Shown here in pieces: positions 45,573 to 56,271 of a stretch of DNA of 64,000 nt. Position numbers and translations under genes: made by a program. This DNA is from Terriglobia bacterium. Lineage in GTDB: Bacteria; Acidobacteriota; Terriglobia; Acidiferrales; UBA7541. The notes under the pieces are model-generated. The model did no database searches, was not told where the DNA came from, and saw nothing but the letters and a program-made list of their open reading frames with translations. The stretch's first letter is position 1. The number at the start of each line of letters is the position of its first letter. The stretch is from assembly GCA_020073605.1 (NCBI GenBank), contig JAIQEW010000001.1, positions 186,001 through 250,000 on the forward strand, written 5' to 3'.

Positions 45573-46958
45573 ATGAGAGGAACTTCCTGCATCAAGTTGG
45601 CATTCCTTCTCGCGATCGTGGTGCTGCCACTTGCGTTCGCGCCTGGGGCGCGCGCGCAGGAGCCGCTCACGCTGAGCGGAGCCGTGCAACTGGCGCTCCA
45701 TCAGAATCCCGCATTACGCTCTTCGGAAGACGAGGCGGACGCAGCGCGCGCCAGAGTCGGCGAGGCGCGTGCCGAGTGGTTTCCACGCATCGATTTCAGC
45801 CAGGGGTTTACGCGCGGCGATGATCCCGTCTACGTGTTCGGAACTCTGCTGACGCAGCGGCGCTTCACGGCTGCGAACTTCGCTCTTTCCAACCTGAATA
45901 CGCCGCCGCCGCTCGATAACTTCAAGACGCGCTTCGACGGCCAGATGTCGCTGTTCGATTCCGGCCGCACCAGGTTCGTCGTACAGGGGGCGAAGCGTTT
46001 GAAGACCGCCGCGGATTTCGAGACCGAGCAGGCCCGGCAGGACTTGATTCTGCGGGTCGTCGAGGATTATTACGACGTTGCCGTAAACCGGGAAGATCTG
46101 CGCGCAGCGCAGGAAGCCGTGCGCGCCGCGGAATCGAACGAGCAGCGAGTGGAAAAGATGCAGGAGGCGGGACTGATTGTCGATTCAGACCTCTTGAGCG
46201 CGAGAGTGTTCTTTGCCTCGATGAAGGACCGGGCGATCCGCGCCCAGAACAGCCTGGAAGTATCGCAGATGGTGCTTGCCAGAGAACTTGGACTCGGGCC
46301 GGACGCACGCCCTGAACCATCCGAGACCTTGACGGAACCGGCGGCCCCGTCAAGAACGCCTCAGGAATGGACGCAGACCGCCCTCGAACATCGTCCGGCA
46401 CTTCGGGCGGCTCATCTACAGGAGAGCGCCACAACGAGCGAGAAGCAAGCGGCGAAGGCGGAGTTCGGTCCCAAGGTGGGACTGTATGCAGACTTCGAGC
46501 GCGACGCTCTCACTCTTGGCGGCCCTTCGGGTACGAATTGGACGGCCGGAGCGCGCCTGGAGCTGAACCTTTTTGCCGGCGGAGCGCAGCGGTCGCGCCT
46601 GGCCGAAGCGCAAGCTTACGAAAGCAGGGCCAAACACAATCTCGAGTGGTTCCAATCAGGCGTCCTGCTGGAGGTTCGGCAGTCGTATCTCGAAGCGTCG
46701 GCGGCAGCGCAGCGTGCCGCGACGGCGCGCGATGCGGCCGATCAAGCCCGCGAGGCCCTGCGAATCATTCAGAACCGTTACGAAACGGGCCTGACCGACA
46801 TCACGGAACTGCTCCGCGCGGAGACGGCGCAACTCGACGCGCGGACAGGTTACCTATCGGCTCTGCATGATTGCCAGGTCGCTCGCGCGCAACTGGAGCG
46901 TTCCGCTGGCGTGCTCACCACGGACTCCGAAATTCTCCAAGGTACGAGGGCGCAATGA
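45573..46958 (+). CDS. TolC-family outer-membrane efflux protein
   Basis: 461 residues. A signal peptide (FLLAIVVLPLAFAPGARAQ) and two homologous halves with long alpha-helical tunnel repeats (ALHQNPALRSSEDEADAARARVGEARA; ALEHRPALRAAHLQESATTSEKQ, in parts). It forms the trimeric channel that exports substrates from the RND pump. Its stop overlaps the adaptor start. Confidence 0.92.
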   Translation: MRGTSCIKLAFLLAIVVLPLAFAPGARAQEPLTLSGAVQLALHQNPALRSSEDEADAARARVGEARAEWFPRIDFSQGFTRGDDPVYVFGTLLTQRRFTAANFALSNLNTPPPLDNFKTRFDGQMSLFDSGRTRFVVQGAKRLKTAADFETEQARQDLILRVVEDYYDVAVNREDLRAAQEAVRAAESNEQRVEKMQEAGLIVDSDLLSARVFFASMKDRAIRAQNSLEVSQMVLARELGLGPDARPEPSETLTEPAAPSRTPQEWTQTALEHRPALRAAHLQESATTSEKQAAKAEFGPKVGLYADFERDALTLGGPSGTNWTAGARLELNLFAGGAQRSRLAEAQAYESRAKHNLEWFQSGVLLEVRQSYLEASAAAQRAATARDAADQAREALRIIQNRYETGLTDITELLRAETAQLDARTGYLSALHDCQVARAQLERSAGVLTTDSEILQGTRAQ

Positions 46959-48172
46959 AACCCAACGGCATCGCTCACGCTGTTTACCTCTCTGTCTGGT
47001 TTACAGTGGCCTCGTCCCTTGCGGCCGCAATCGCAGGCTGCGGGACTTCGACGTCTCGCGTGCAGAATGCTCCCGTGGTCCAGGGCTTGCGCGTCGAAAC
47101 CGTGCGGCTTCAGACGGTGGCCGATGAGGTCGAAGCCCCCGGCTCCGTGATCGCCGTTGCCACTGCCCAAGTGGCGGCGCGAACAACCGGGACTGCCACG
47201 CAGGTAGCCGTGCGCGAAGGCGATTCTGTGAAGCGCGGCCAATTGCTCGCGACGCTCGACGAGACAGAACTGCTCGCGCGAAGGGACAGTGCGCGAGCCG
47301 CAGCGCAACAGGCGTCGGCAGGCGTCACCGAGGCGACGCGCGCGGTCTCCGTTGCTCAGGCGCAGGCCGACATCGCGCAGAAGACGTACGATCGCTACGT
47401 CTACCTGCGAGACCAGAAATCGGTCAGCCCGCAGGAATTTGATGAAATCGAGGCAAAACAGCGTGCCGCGCAGGCCGGCCTCGAACAGGCAAAGGCAAGA
47501 CTTCAGCAGGCCGGCGCCGGGAAGATGCAGGCGGAGTCGGAAGCCCGCGCGGCGGAGGAAGTCGCCGGATACGCGCGCGTAGTAGCTCCGTTTGCCGGGC
47601 GCGTCGTTCGCCGCACGGTTGAGCCCGGATCGCTCATCACGCCCGGAACCCCACTTTTCGTCCTTGAAGACACTTCGCGCTATCAACTCGATGTCACGCT
47701 TTCCGCCGAAGCCGTAACGGCTGGCGCCGGATCATCGGCGTCCATTCGCCGCGGCACCCTCGCGCGAGTGCAGTTCGACACGATTCCCGGCAAGTCATTT
47801 TCAGGGAAGGTGGCGGAACTCGAAGCGGGAGCCGATCCGGCTTCTCATACGGTGCGGGCCCGGATCGAGCTGCCACACGGTCCGGCGATCCAGTCGGGCC
47901 TCTTCGGCCGGGCTTGGTTTCCTCGAGGTAGCCGGAGCGCCATCGCGGTGCCAAAAGGCGCGGTGATCGAACGCGGGCAACTGCGCGGGATCTATGTGAC
48001 CGATTCGAGTGGAATGGCGCAATGGAGAGTTGTGACGCTGGGGCGGGAGATCGCAGACCAGCTGGAAATTCTCTCCGGTCTCAGCGAAGGCGAGCAAGTT
48101 GTGTTGAATCCCGCCAGTCAGGAACTGGACGGCAAGAAGGTCGCTGCGGCATCCACTGGCAAAGAGAGATGA
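46955..48172 (+). CDS. RND periplasmic adaptor (membrane-fusion protein), lipoprotein-type
   Basis: 405 residues. Signal sequence ending in a lipobox-like IAGC, then barrel-sandwich and hairpin domains ([30 protein letters not shown], then a coiled-coil hairpin of about 100 residues, quoted in parts) and [25 protein letters not shown]. It bridges the RND transporter and TolC. ATG 46955 overlaps the tolC stop as ATGA; the longer frame from 46871 would run inside tolC. Confidence 0.9.
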   Translation: MKPNGIAHAVYLSVWFTVASSLAAAIAGCGTSTSRVQNAPVVQGLRVETVRLQTVADEVEAPGSVIAVATAQVAARTTGTATQVAVREGDSVKRGQLLATLDETELLARRDSARAAAQQASAGVTEATRAVSVAQAQADIAQKTYDRYVYLRDQKSVSPQEFDEIEAKQRAAQAGLEQAKARLQQAGAGKMQAESEARAAEEVAGYARVVAPFAGRVVRRTVEPGSLITPGTPLFVLEDTSRYQLDVTLSAEAVTAGAGSSASIRRGTLARVQFDTIPGKSFSGKVAELEAGADPASHTVRARIELPHGPAIQSGLFGRAWFPRGSRSAIAVPKGAVIERGQLRGIYVTDSSGMAQWRVVTLGREIADQLEILSGLSEGEQVVLNPASQELDGKKVAAASTGKER

Positions 48173-48176
48173 TCCC

Positions 48177-51100
48177 GTGAATCGCGGCCTGGCCGGAAAA
48201 ATCGCGCACGCGTTCATTGATTCCCAGCTGACGCCGCTTTTGATCGCCGCCTCGCTGCTCCTTGGCCTGTTCAGCGTTCTCCAGACACCACGCGAGGAAG
48301 AACCTCAGATCGTTGTCCCGATGCTCGACGTGTTCGTCTCCATGCCCGGGGCGTCAGCCCGTGAAGTAGAACAGCGCGTGGCCGTCCCGATGGAAAAGTT
48401 GCTGCGCGGGGTTCCCGGCGTCGAATTCATCTATTCGACCAGCCAGCCGGGCGAGGCGATGGTAATCGTCCGCTTCTACGTGGGCGTGAAGGAAGAAGAC
48501 GCCGTCGTCAGGACCTACGACAAGCTCTATTCCAATTTTGACCTCATTCCGCCCGGGGCTTCGCAGCCATTAATCAAGGCTCGTTCGATTGACGATGTCC
48601 CCGTACTTGCGCTGACCTTCTGGGGCAAAACATACGACGGGTTTGCGATGCGCCGCATTGCAGCCGAAATCGATCAGGCCGTCAAGCAGGTCGATGATGT
48701 TTCCGAAACTTCCCTGATCGGCGGCCAGCGCCGGGAACTTCGTGTGACGCTCGATCCGCAGCGGCTGGCCGCTTACCACGCGAGTCCATCCGGCATTGCC
48801 CGCGCCTTGGAGATCTCGAACCGCCGCTCCGACGCAGGCTCGTTCGCCGCAGGCAACCAGGAGTTTGCAGTTGAGGCAGGAAGCTTCATCCGGAATGCCG
48901 ACGATGCGCGCCGGATCGTAATCGGCGCACAAGATGGGCGCCCCGTATACCTCGCCGACGTCGCGGAAGTGACGGACGGCCCCGCGGAAGCCTCCGACTA
49001 CGCATTCTTCGGCACCGGAGCCGCCGAGCCGGGAACAAGCGGAACGTTCCCTGCTGTCACGTTGACGGTGGCCAAGCGCAAAGGCGCCAACGCGACGATC
49101 GTGGCGCGCAACGTTTTGTCGAAAGTGGATTCGCTGCGGGGCTACGCGATTCCGCGGGACGTGGAAGTCTCGGTGACCCGGAACTACGGCGAGACCGCGA
49201 AGCACAAATCCGATGAGCTGCTCAAGCATCTTTTCATCGCCACTCTGTCCGTGACCCTGCTCGTTGCCCTTGCCCTCGGATGGAGGGAATCGGGCGTCGT
49301 CCTGCTCGCCATCCCTGTGACGCTCGCGCTGACGCTTTTCATTTTTTATGCCTACGGCTACACGCTCAACCGCGTGACGCTGTTCGCACTGATCTTCTCC
49401 ATCGGCATTCTCGTGGACGACGCCATCGTCGTTGTTGAGAACATTGTTCGTCACTTCCGCCTGCCGGGGAATCAGAACCGGCCCCGGAGCGACGTGGCCG
49501 TCGAAGCAGTCAACGAAGTCGGGAATCCGACCATTCTTGCGACGTTCGCGGTGATCGCGGCGATTTTGCCGATGGCCTTCGTCCGCGGCCTGATGGGGCC
49601 CTACATGCGCCCGATCCCGGTGGGAGCATCGGCCGCGATGGTTTTTTCGCTGCTGATCGCGTTTGCCGTCTCGCCTTGGGCGGCGCTGCGTTTGCTCCGC
49701 GGGCACACGGGAAAACACTCCGAAGGCGAAGCGGAAGGCTGGAGCACGCGTTTGTACCGCAGATTGATGACGCCGCTGATTTTGAACGCCCGGCGCCGGT
49801 GGATCTTTTTCGGCAGCGTGGCCGCTCTGTTCCTTCTCGCGTGCTCCCTGGTCGCATTCAAGGCGGTGCGCGTGAAAATGCTGCCGTTCGACAACAAGAG
49901 CGAATTCCAGGTGATCGTGGATATGCCCGAGGGAACGCCCCTCGAACGCACGCTCGCCGTCGAGCAGGAAATCGGCTCATTCCTTCACACGCAGAGCGAA
50001 GTGACGAACTACCAGATCTACGCCGGAACATCCGGTCCGTACAACTTCAACGGCCTGGTGCGCCACTACTATCTCCGTCGCGGCCCCAATCAGGGCGATA
50101 TTCAAGTCAACCTGCGGCCCGTGGACGATCGCAGTAAGCAGAGCCACGAACTTGCGAAGCAGATGCGCGGACCGATTGACGAAATTGGAAAACGGTGGAA
50201 CGCTCGCGTGAAAATCGCCGAGGTTCCCCCCGGGCCGCCCGTGCTTTCCACCCTGGTCGCGGAGGTCTATGGGCCGAACTACGCGAGGCAGATTGAACTG
50301 GCCCGCCAGGTCCGAAGCGTATTCGAGGAAACTCCGGGCGTTGTGGATGTGGATTGGTACGTTGCGGGAGACGAGCCGAAACTCGATTTTCAAGTCGAGC
50401 AGGACAAATCCGCACTGCAGGGAATATCTCCCGCCGACGTCTCGCAGTCGTTGACAATCGCCCTTGGCGGCGCGACTGTCGGACTGCTGCACGAGCCCGA
50501 CGAACGAGAGGATGTGCCCATTCGCTTGCAGTTGGCGAGGTCGAGCCGTTCGAGCGCGGACGCGCTGCGTGGCCTCTTCCTGAATACTCCCAAAGGCGCG
50601 ATGGTCCCGCTTGGCGAGCTGGTTCGCGTGAATCAGAGCCAGATTGACAAGAATATCTATCGGAAGAATCTTCGCGAAGTCGTCTACGTGATTGGCGACG
50701 TGGCTGGCGCCGAGGAAAGCCCCGTCTATGCGATCGGAAGGATGGGAGACGAGATCGGCGCGCTGAAGATTCCCGAAGGATATAGCGTGGAGCAGTTCAC
50801 GGCCATCCAGCCACCGGACGCCAAGAAGCTGGCGATCAAATGGGACGGCGAGTGGCACATTACCTACGAAGTGTTTCGCGACCTGGGCTTGGCCTTCGCT
50901 GCCGTGTTGGTGCTGATCTACGTGCTGGTTGTGGGCTGGTTCCGCTCGTTCAAGACACCGCTGGTGATCATGGCTCCGATTCCGCTGACGCTGGTCGGCA
51001 TTTTGCCGGCTCACGCGCTGATGGGAGCATTTTTCACTGCGACTTCGATGATTGGCTTCATCGCCGGCGCGGGCATCATCGTTCGAAATTCGATCATCCT

Positions 51101-51398
51101 TGTGGACTTCATCGAATTGCGCCGCTCGCGCGGAATGTCGCTGGAAGAAGCCGTCGTGGACGCCGGAGCGGTCCGCTTTCGTCCCATGCTGCTCACGGCT
51201 GCCGCTGTTGTGGTTGGTGCGAGCGTGATTCTCTTCGATCCGATTTTCCAGGGACTGGCGATTTCGCTCATGGCGGGGGAAGTCGCGTCCACCGTCCTGT
51301 CTCGAATGACGGTTCCTGTTGTCTATTACTTGAGCCAACGCGACAGGAGCAGAAATGCGCCCGCGCCTGATGATACGCTCTCGCAAGCATCAAATTGA
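48177..51398 (+). CDS. RND-family efflux transporter (AcrB/CusA superfamily)
   Basis: 1073 residues with two six-TM halves and two large periplasmic loops. The proton-relay pair D414-D415 lies in TM4 ([15 protein letters not shown]). Other RND segments are [26 protein letters not shown] (in parts), [11 protein letters not shown] and the C-terminal [21 protein letters not shown]. It is close to multidrug or hydrophobe exporters (no CusA Met triad was identified). GTG 48177 follows the adaptor stop by 4 bases. Confidence 0.92.
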   Translation: MNRGLAGKIAHAFIDSQLTPLLIAASLLLGLFSVLQTPREEEPQIVVPMLDVFVSMPGASAREVEQRVAVPMEKLLRGVPGVEFIYSTSQPGEAMVIVRFYVGVKEEDAVVRTYDKLYSNFDLIPPGASQPLIKARSIDDVPVLALTFWGKTYDGFAMRRIAAEIDQAVKQVDDVSETSLIGGQRRELRVTLDPQRLAAYHASPSGIARALEISNRRSDAGSFAAGNQEFAVEAGSFIRNADDARRIVIGAQDGRPVYLADVAEVTDGPAEASDYAFFGTGAAEPGTSGTFPAVTLTVAKRKGANATIVARNVLSKVDSLRGYAIPRDVEVSVTRNYGETAKHKSDELLKHLFIATLSVTLLVALALGWRESGVVLLAIPVTLALTLFIFYAYGYTLNRVTLFALIFSIGILVDDAIVVVENIVRHFRLPGNQNRPRSDVAVEAVNEVGNPTILATFAVIAAILPMAFVRGLMGPYMRPIPVGASAAMVFSLLIAFAVSPWAALRLLRGHTGKHSEGEAEGWSTRLYRRLMTPLILNARRRWIFFGSVAALFLLACSLVAFKAVRVKMLPFDNKSEFQVIVDMPEGTPLERTLAVEQEIGSFLHTQSEVTNYQIYAGTSGPYNFNGLVRHYYLRRGPNQGDIQVNLRPVDDRSKQSHELAKQMRGPIDEIGKRWNARVKIAEVPPGPPVLSTLVAEVYGPNYARQIELARQVRSVFEETPGVVDVDWYVAGDEPKLDFQVEQDKSALQGISPADVSQSLTIALGGATVGLLHEPDEREDVPIRLQLARSSRSSADALRGLFLNTPKGAMVPLGELVRVNQSQIDKNIYRKNLREVVYVIGDVAGAEESPVYAIGRMGDEIGALKIPEGYSVEQFTAIQPPDAKKLAIKWDGEWHITYEVFRDLGLAFAAVLVLIYVLVVGWFRSFKTPLVIMAPIPLTLVGILPAHALMGAFFTATSMIGFIAGAGIIVRNSIILVDFIELRRSRGMSLEEAVVDAGAVRFRPMLLTAAAVVVGASVILFDPIFQGLAISLMAGEVASTVLSRMTVPVVYYLSQRDRSRNAPAPDDTLSQASN

Positions 51399-51413
51399 AG
51401 AGGAGGCAGTGCC

Positions 51414-51602
51414 ATGAACGTAGAACGCTCTCTCAGATTGATTGCCGGTGCTTTCGTCCTGCTCTCACTCGCACTGGGATACTGGGTGAATCCGTATTGG
51501 TTCCTGTTCACGGCCTTCGTAGGCCTGAACCTGCTCCAATCAGGCTTCACAAACTGGTGCCCTATGATGGCCATCCTTCGCAAAGCAGGCGTGAAGGCAT
51601 AA
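51414..51602 (+). CDS. DUF2892 (YgaP-type) small membrane protein
   Basis: 62 residues with two TM segments (LIAGAFVLLSLALGYWV and WFLFTAFVGLNLLQSGFTNWCPM), opening MNVERSLRLIAGAF as in DUF2892. This domain forms the membrane part of YgaP rhodanese and often accompanies sulfur or metal efflux genes. The single Cys in FTNWCPM is conserved in the family. GAGGAGG precedes the ATG; it closes the arsR operon. Confidence 0.9.
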   Translation: MNVERSLRLIAGAFVLLSLALGYWVNPYWFLFTAFVGLNLLQSGFTNWCPMMAILRKAGVKA

Positions 51603-51621
51603 GACCCCGCCGGGATTCCGA

Positions 51622-52809
51622 TCAAAACATCGGCATGGTGATGTCGCCCCAGAAACTGCGCCGGGGCGGAATCAGCACGCTTTCGACGACAGGGCTTGCC
51701 CCGCCGACATTCGCGATTACGATGGGCGTCATCTTGGCGGAAAGGTCGGTTACTTTCGAAACGGGAAGCTGGGAATTGCCGGGTTCGTCGACTCGGGAAA
51801 AGATGACTTTGTAATCGTCCTGTGGCGTTCCCATGATTCGGTTCTTGCGATGTGGGTCAACTGAGGGGACTGCGAATCCCACCACAGACGTCAAGCGACG
51901 AATAGATACCTTGCTGAACATGCGGTGGTCCGTTCCCACGTCGGCAAACATGTTCACCATGCCGTAGTCCCGAGGAAGCAGGTGGGCGGTAAACGCGGCC
52001 CCGGGCTCCTTCTCCAACGCGGCGCGGACCCTATCGTCCTGGAGTGCCGCGGAAACGACTTGCTGGATCTTTTCGGGCGGTGTGGGCCAGATCGCGATCG
52101 CCATCGTGCGGTCCGCGAGCATGAGTTCTGTGGACGAATGGCCGATCGTATATCGCCTGAGGGCCAGCGCCCCGCCGATCACCAGCACGATGATCACCGC
52201 GCTCGATGCGGTCAAAGCCAGGCCGCGGCTGGGGATCCACCCGAACATCACATGAAAGAGCTTCCCTCCCGGATTCCCGGGCAGGAACATTCCGGTGCGC
52301 CGTCGATAGGCGGCATATTCGGGATGCGCCGCCTCCACCTGCTTCTCTTCGAAGCGCGCCAGAAAGTAGTAGAGGAAGAGCATGCCGAGATAGAGGACGA
52401 GAATGATGATCCGTGGCCAGATCGTCAGCAATCCAAACCCCGCCACCGCCAGACTCGCGTAAAACGGATGACGAATATACGCATACATCCAGCCTGTCGC
52501 CGCCTTACGCTTCAATAGCTTGGTGGCATACACCTGCACCCCGCAGACCAGCGCCCCCAGCAGTCCCAGACCGAAGGCCCATGAACCGAACTGCCACCGC
52601 AAGAATTCGAGGAAAGAACTCGTCGTGATCACCGAATGGGGCAGAAAGAAAGACTCCATCCAGGCGGTGGCGCGCCAGCGATGCAAGCCCTGAAGCGTGG
52701 GCGCGTACAGCGAATACCAGTAGAAGGCAAAGGGGCTGATCATGATGACCACTTCGATCATCACCAGCCCATAGAGCGCCGAAGCCAACCACTTGAGAAC
52801 TTTCTTCAT
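51622..52809 (-). CDS. ICMT/PEMT-like membrane methyltransferase domain with C-terminal extension
   Basis: 395 residues. The N-terminal part (to about 200) is an isoprenylcysteine-carboxyl/phospholipid methyltransferase-like membrane domain, with several TM segments and the SAM region YIRHPFYASLAVAGFG..FEEKQVEAAHPEYAAYRRRTGMFLP. A further TM (ALTASSAVIIVLVIGGALAL) follows, then about 170 residues of unrecognised domain (MAIAIWPTPPEKIQQVV to the end) probably outside the membrane. The substrate is unknown. AAGGAG lies before the ATG. It is convergent with the efflux operon. Confidence 0.8.
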   Translation of the reverse strand: MKKVLKWLASALYGLVMIEVVIMISPFAFYWYSLYAPTLQGLHRWRATAWMESFFLPHSVITTSSFLEFLRWQFGSWAFGLGLLGALVCGVQVYATKLLKRKAATGWMYAYIRHPFYASLAVAGFGLLTIWPRIIILVLYLGMLFLYYFLARFEEKQVEAAHPEYAAYRRRTGMFLPGNPGGKLFHVMFGWIPSRGLALTASSAVIIVLVIGGALALRRYTIGHSSTELMLADRTMAIAIWPTPPEKIQQVVSAALQDDRVRAALEKEPGAAFTAHLLPRDYGMVNMFADVGTDHRMFSKVSIRRLTSVVGFAVPSVDPHRKNRIMGTPQDDYKVIFSRVDEPGNSQLPVSKVTDLSAKMTPIVIANVGGASPVVESVLIPPRRSFWGDITMPMF

Positions 52810-53313
52810 GGCGCACTCCTTTTCCGGCCGACCGCGAGAATCGTTCCACAGGGCATGAAGATGTGAACTTAGCGAACCAACGCGCTTCCGTTCGCTTGAT
52901 AGTGGCTGGCCGTGGCGCCTCTCTTAGCACACGGAAATCGGACCGTCAAACATAACCGATATTGGGAGAGCCTGCTCACATCGCGTGGAAGCCGATCTCA
53001 CCTCTCCCGTATGAAGTGCGCCACAGGGGGGCATCCGGCGCCTGTCTTGAGCCGTAGGGGATGGCCTTGGAGAAAGCAATCGTTTGCATCAAAAGGACGA
53101 ATTAGACAGGTGGGCCACCCCCTGTTAGCCTTCCCTCGCTGAAGGCGCGGAAATTCCAGTTTCATTTTTGGGCCAGGGAGACAGCAGATGCTTCCAGAGA
53201 AATCGGGAAGCAAGGGCTGGGAAGCGTCTCCGAGTTCGGGCCACGACGTGTCAGCGCACTGCCCGACGCGAACACAGTTTGCCGGGCGACTTTGCAAGTA
53301 GGAGGAATTTCAT
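52810..53313. other. 504-base intergenic region without recognised gene
   Basis: It separates the divergent methyltransferase-like gene and the small-gene block leading to the ammonium transporter. Short frames on both strands have no family signal or Shine-Dalgarno. GGAGG (53300-53304) before the ATG at 53314 is the only clear signal. A sigma54 -24/-12 pair was sought near 53280 but its spacing is wrong. Confidence 0.6.
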
Positions 53314-53622
53314 ATGGACCAGCGGACGATGTTAGTCGAACTGATACTCGCGGGCTTCTTTGCCGTCGCCTGCATACGCACAAGCGTGCCCGCCGCTTAC
53401 GACGGCGCGATGCATTTCGGCGACCTGCTGCGGCTTCCGGGGCGAATCGAGAGGCTGCGCCGCTCGAGGTGGCAGTGGTTTTCGATGGTGGCGCTGCTCC
53501 TGGTGATCCGGCTGCAAATGGGAGCGCCGCTGATTGTCGAGCTCACTGTTTTGCTGCAATTTCTTGCGTTCGTTGCGTTGCCGACCAGAGCGAGTGCGAC
53601 CGCAGGAGCGCGCGGAAAATGA
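53314..53622 (+). CDS. Small membrane protein, unknown
   Basis: 102 residues. Two hydrophobic segments: LVELILAGFFAVACIRTSV near the start and the C-terminal IVELTVLLQFLAFVALP, with a middle WQWFSMVALLLVIRLQ possibly a third. Charged loop RIERLRRSRW. No family was recognised. A strong AGGAGGAA precedes the ATG. The stop overlaps the next gene (ATGA), so they are co-translated. Confidence 0.65.
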   Translation: MDQRTMLVELILAGFFAVACIRTSVPAAYDGAMHFGDLLRLPGRIERLRRSRWQWFSMVALLLVIRLQMGAPLIVELTVLLQFLAFVALPTRASATAGARGK

Positions 53623-54095
53623 AGCAATTGTGGGAGGCCGGCGACTTCATCCGCAAACTGCGAAGGCGGATGCGTTTCGGCAAATTGTCGCGAGCCCCCC
53701 TGCGGCTTTTGCGCCTGGAAGTGCGCGGCGAAGTTGCGGAATGCGAATGGCTGGCGCGCCCGGCGGACATCTGGGCCGCGACCTTGCCCCGCCCGGTGCG
53801 CGAGCGCGACGCATCGCTGCAAGCGCTTCAGGATGCCATCGCGCTTCGCGAGATGCTTTTCAGCGCGCTGCCGGACGTCGAAACGGCCGAGCTTCGGGTT
53901 TTTCGCCAATCAGCACGCGAGCCGCCCGAGCTGATCGTCATCGGCACCGTCACCCGGGAGGCTCCGGCCGTGGCGAGGGTCACCTCTCCGGCGATGCGGG
54001 CGAAGTTGTACGGCTTCCAGTTCCGGCTCGACGACGGAATCCTGGGGCTGCTCGAAGTGGAAGACAGCGGTTTGCAACTCATGATCAGCGCGTGA
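53619..54095 (+). CDS. Unknown cytoplasmic protein of the ammonium-transporter block
   Basis: 158 residues. A basic N-terminus (FIRKLRRRMRFGKLSRAPLRLLRLEV, in parts) is followed by a mixed alpha/beta domain (ECEWLARPADIWAATLP, LQALQDAIALREMLF, ELIVIGTVTRE, AKLYGFQFRLDDG). No motif identifies a family. It starts with the ATGA overlap and ends 27 bases before the next gene. It may work with the flanking membrane proteins. Confidence 0.68.
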   Translation: MKQLWEAGDFIRKLRRRMRFGKLSRAPLRLLRLEVRGEVAECEWLARPADIWAATLPRPVRERDASLQALQDAIALREMLFSALPDVETAELRVFRQSAREPPELIVIGTVTREAPAVARVTSPAMRAKLYGFQFRLDDGILGLLEVEDSGLQLMISA

Positions 54096-54122
54096 CCCAT
54101 CCGGGTCGAGGAGGCAGTTCTT

Positions 54123-54512
54123 ATGGCAGCAAATAAGTCGCAAGGAAGTTACTACACGTTGTTCCTGGTCGCGTGCACGGTGCTCTGCGCCGGAATCTAT
54201 GAGTACTCCGGCGGAATGGGGAAGTTGCTGTTGGTAGTTGGGGCGGCCGGTCTCATCGGCAGCCTTTTTGGAATGCTGGGTGCCAAGTCGCTCGAAGGCA
54301 GGACGGCGCTCAAGTCCTCGCCGGGAATCATGAAGTTGATCGGCGCCGGCGCCGCCTTGCTGGGATGGGTGATTACGCTGTTCGGAATGCACCTCACCCC
54401 TAGCGTCGGCGGGCGAATTGCCCTCGCGTTGGTGGGTATCGGGGTAAGCCTTTTCGGAATACTTGTCGTTTTGCCAGCGGCTTTCAATAAGAACGCAGTG
54501 TGGAAAAGCTGA
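54123..54512 (+). CDS. Small membrane protein, four predicted TM segments
   Basis: 129 residues: YTLFLVACTVLCAGIYEY, LLLVVGAAGLIGSLFGML, MKLIGAGAALLGWVITLFGM and IALALVGIGVSLFGILVVLP. Short cytosolic loops and a basic end. No family was recognised. GAGGAGG precedes the ATG by 10 bases. It is 48 bases from the ammonium transporter ATG, so probably in the same transcript. Confidence 0.72.
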   Translation: MAANKSQGSYYTLFLVACTVLCAGIYEYSGGMGKLLLVVGAAGLIGSLFGMLGAKSLEGRTALKSSPGIMKLIGAGAALLGWVITLFGMHLTPSVGGRIALALVGIGVSLFGILVVLPAAFNKNAVWKS

Positions 54513-54560
54513 ATGCGCCGTCCATTCAGCGGCAACCAAACCTATCATGGAGCGCACACG

Positions 54561-56249
54561 ATGACATTAATCAGACGTTGTTCCTTCTTACTTTGTATTC
54601 TCGCAATGGTCCTAGCGATGGGCGCAGTGGCCCACGCGCAGGCACCGGCTGCGGCTCCCGCCGCGGCTGCACCCCCTCCGTCGGCGGCGACTGCTGAACT
54701 AGCAGCCGGAGCGGCGAAGGCGCCCGCGGTGGCAGATCTGGCCAAGGGCGATCCGGGCGGCTCGATCACAGGCACGATCAACGACGTGCCGGTGTCCGAT
54801 TCAACCAAAGGCGTGACTCTTACCGACGTCGCCAATCAAACCGGCCAGGATAAGATCGCAATCAACTTCGTCTGGACCCTGGTAACGGGCTTCCTCGTCA
54901 TGTTCATGCAGGCGGGCTTTGCGATGGTCGAGTCGGGTCTTTGCCGCGTCAAGAACGCCAACCATACGTACATGATGAACTTCTTCGTGTACACAGCGGG
55001 TCTCTTCTCCTACTGGCTGATCGGCTTCGCGATCCAGATGGGCGGAGCGGCCGGCAACGGAAACCTGGGCGGCCTCCAGTCCCTGACGGGCGAGCACACG
55101 ATGTCGCTCTTCGGGAAGACTTGGGGTCTGTTCGGCGGGGCCGGATTCTTTCTCGCCGGACACACCTATGACGTCGGCGTCATGGTGATCTTCCTGTTCG
55201 AAATGGTGTTCATGGATACGGCCCTCACGATCGTCACCGGAGCGTGCGCTGAGCGATGGAAGTTCCTCGCGTTCTGCGTATCTTCGTCGATCATGGGCGC
55301 GATCACGTATCCGCTGTTTGGCAACTGGGCCTGGGGCGGCGGCTGGCTCGCGCAATTGGGCGTCAACAATCAATTGGGCAAGGGCTACTGCGATTTCGCC
55401 GGCTCCGGCGTGGTGCACGCGGTCGGAGGGATCACGGCGCTCGCCGTATGCCTCATCATCGGCCCGCGCATCGGCAAGTTCAACCGCGACGGTTCCAGCA
55501 ACCCGATCATCGGTCACGACATTTCGGCCGTGCTGATCGGCTGCTTCATCCTCGCGTTCGGCTGGTTCGGATTCAACCCCGGCAGCACGCTCGGCGCTTC
55601 CGCTGCCGGTAACCTGCGCATCGGCACGATTGCGGTGGATACGATGCTCGCAGGCTGCACCGGCACACTCGGCGCCATGCTGTTCATGTGGATGAAGAAC
55701 GGCAAGGTGGACGCTTCGATGAGCGGCAACGGCCTGCTGGCAGGGCTGGTCGCGATCACGGCGCCTAGCGGCTTCGTCAGCCCGACCGGGGCCTGCATCA
55801 TCGGCCTCATCGCCGGGGTGCTCGTGGTCTTCAGCTGCGGCTTCGTCGAAAACGTGCTGAAGGTTGACGATCCAGTCGGCGCCATTTCGGTCCACGGAAC
55901 CAACGGCCTCTGGGGCGTGCTTTCGGTCGGGCTGTTCGCCGACGGCACGAGCAACTACGGAGGAAGCTGGAACGGGGTCACGGGCTCGGTTACCGGTCTC
56001 TTCTACGGGGATCCCAGCCAGCTCGCGGCTCAACTCGTTGGCATCTCCACGCTGATTGGATTCGTCTTCACGCTCAGCTTCCTCATCAACCTTGCGCTCG
56101 AGGTCTTCGTCGGGCAACGGGTTTCGGTGGAAACAGAGGTGGCAGGTCTGGATCTTCCGGAAATGGGACAACTCGGCTACCCCGAGTTTGTTTTCAAGCC
56201 GGAGCCGGACTTCCTCATGCACGCCAACAAGGAGGCTGCCGCCGCTTAG
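54561..56249 (+). CDS. amtB: Ammonium transporter (Amt/MEP/Rh family)
   Basis: 562 residues, longer than AmtB because of a signal peptide (FLLCILAMVLAMGAVAHAQ) and an Ala/Pro-rich leader. The channel core carries the twin-His residues (GVVHAVGG and SVHGTNGLWG), the gate and S1-site segments (FAMVESGLCRVKN, YPLFGNWAWGGGW) and FNPGSTL. It conducts ammonia across the inner membrane. No GlnK/PII gene is adjacent. ATG 54561 starts the signal peptide. Confidence 0.93.
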   Translation: MTLIRRCSFLLCILAMVLAMGAVAHAQAPAAAPAAAAPPPSAATAELAAGAAKAPAVADLAKGDPGGSITGTINDVPVSDSTKGVTLTDVANQTGQDKIAINFVWTLVTGFLVMFMQAGFAMVESGLCRVKNANHTYMMNFFVYTAGLFSYWLIGFAIQMGGAAGNGNLGGLQSLTGEHTMSLFGKTWGLFGGAGFFLAGHTYDVGVMVIFLFEMVFMDTALTIVTGACAERWKFLAFCVSSSIMGAITYPLFGNWAWGGGWLAQLGVNNQLGKGYCDFAGSGVVHAVGGITALAVCLIIGPRIGKFNRDGSSNPIIGHDISAVLIGCFILAFGWFGFNPGSTLGASAAGNLRIGTIAVDTMLAGCTGTLGAMLFMWMKNGKVDASMSGNGLLAGLVAITAPSGFVSPTGACIIGLIAGVLVVFSCGFVENVLKVDDPVGAISVHGTNGLWGVLSVGLFADGTSNYGGSWNGVTGSVTGLFYGDPSQLAAQLVGISTLIGFVFTLSFLINLALEVFVGQRVSVETEVAGLDLPEMGQLGYPEFVFKPEPDFLMHANKEAAAA

Positions 56250-56271
56250 CTCGGTTCAGCTATGGAAGCCA

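Noticed and set aside
48570..51386. Long minus-strand frames opposite the RND transporter
   Set aside because: Shadow frames; the plus-strand RND protein is complete and well supported.
53265..53300. Possible sigma54 promoter (GGGCGACTTTGC) upstream of the ammonium-transporter block
   Set aside because: Only 8 bases separate GG and GC instead of 10, and the TGGCAC element is absent.
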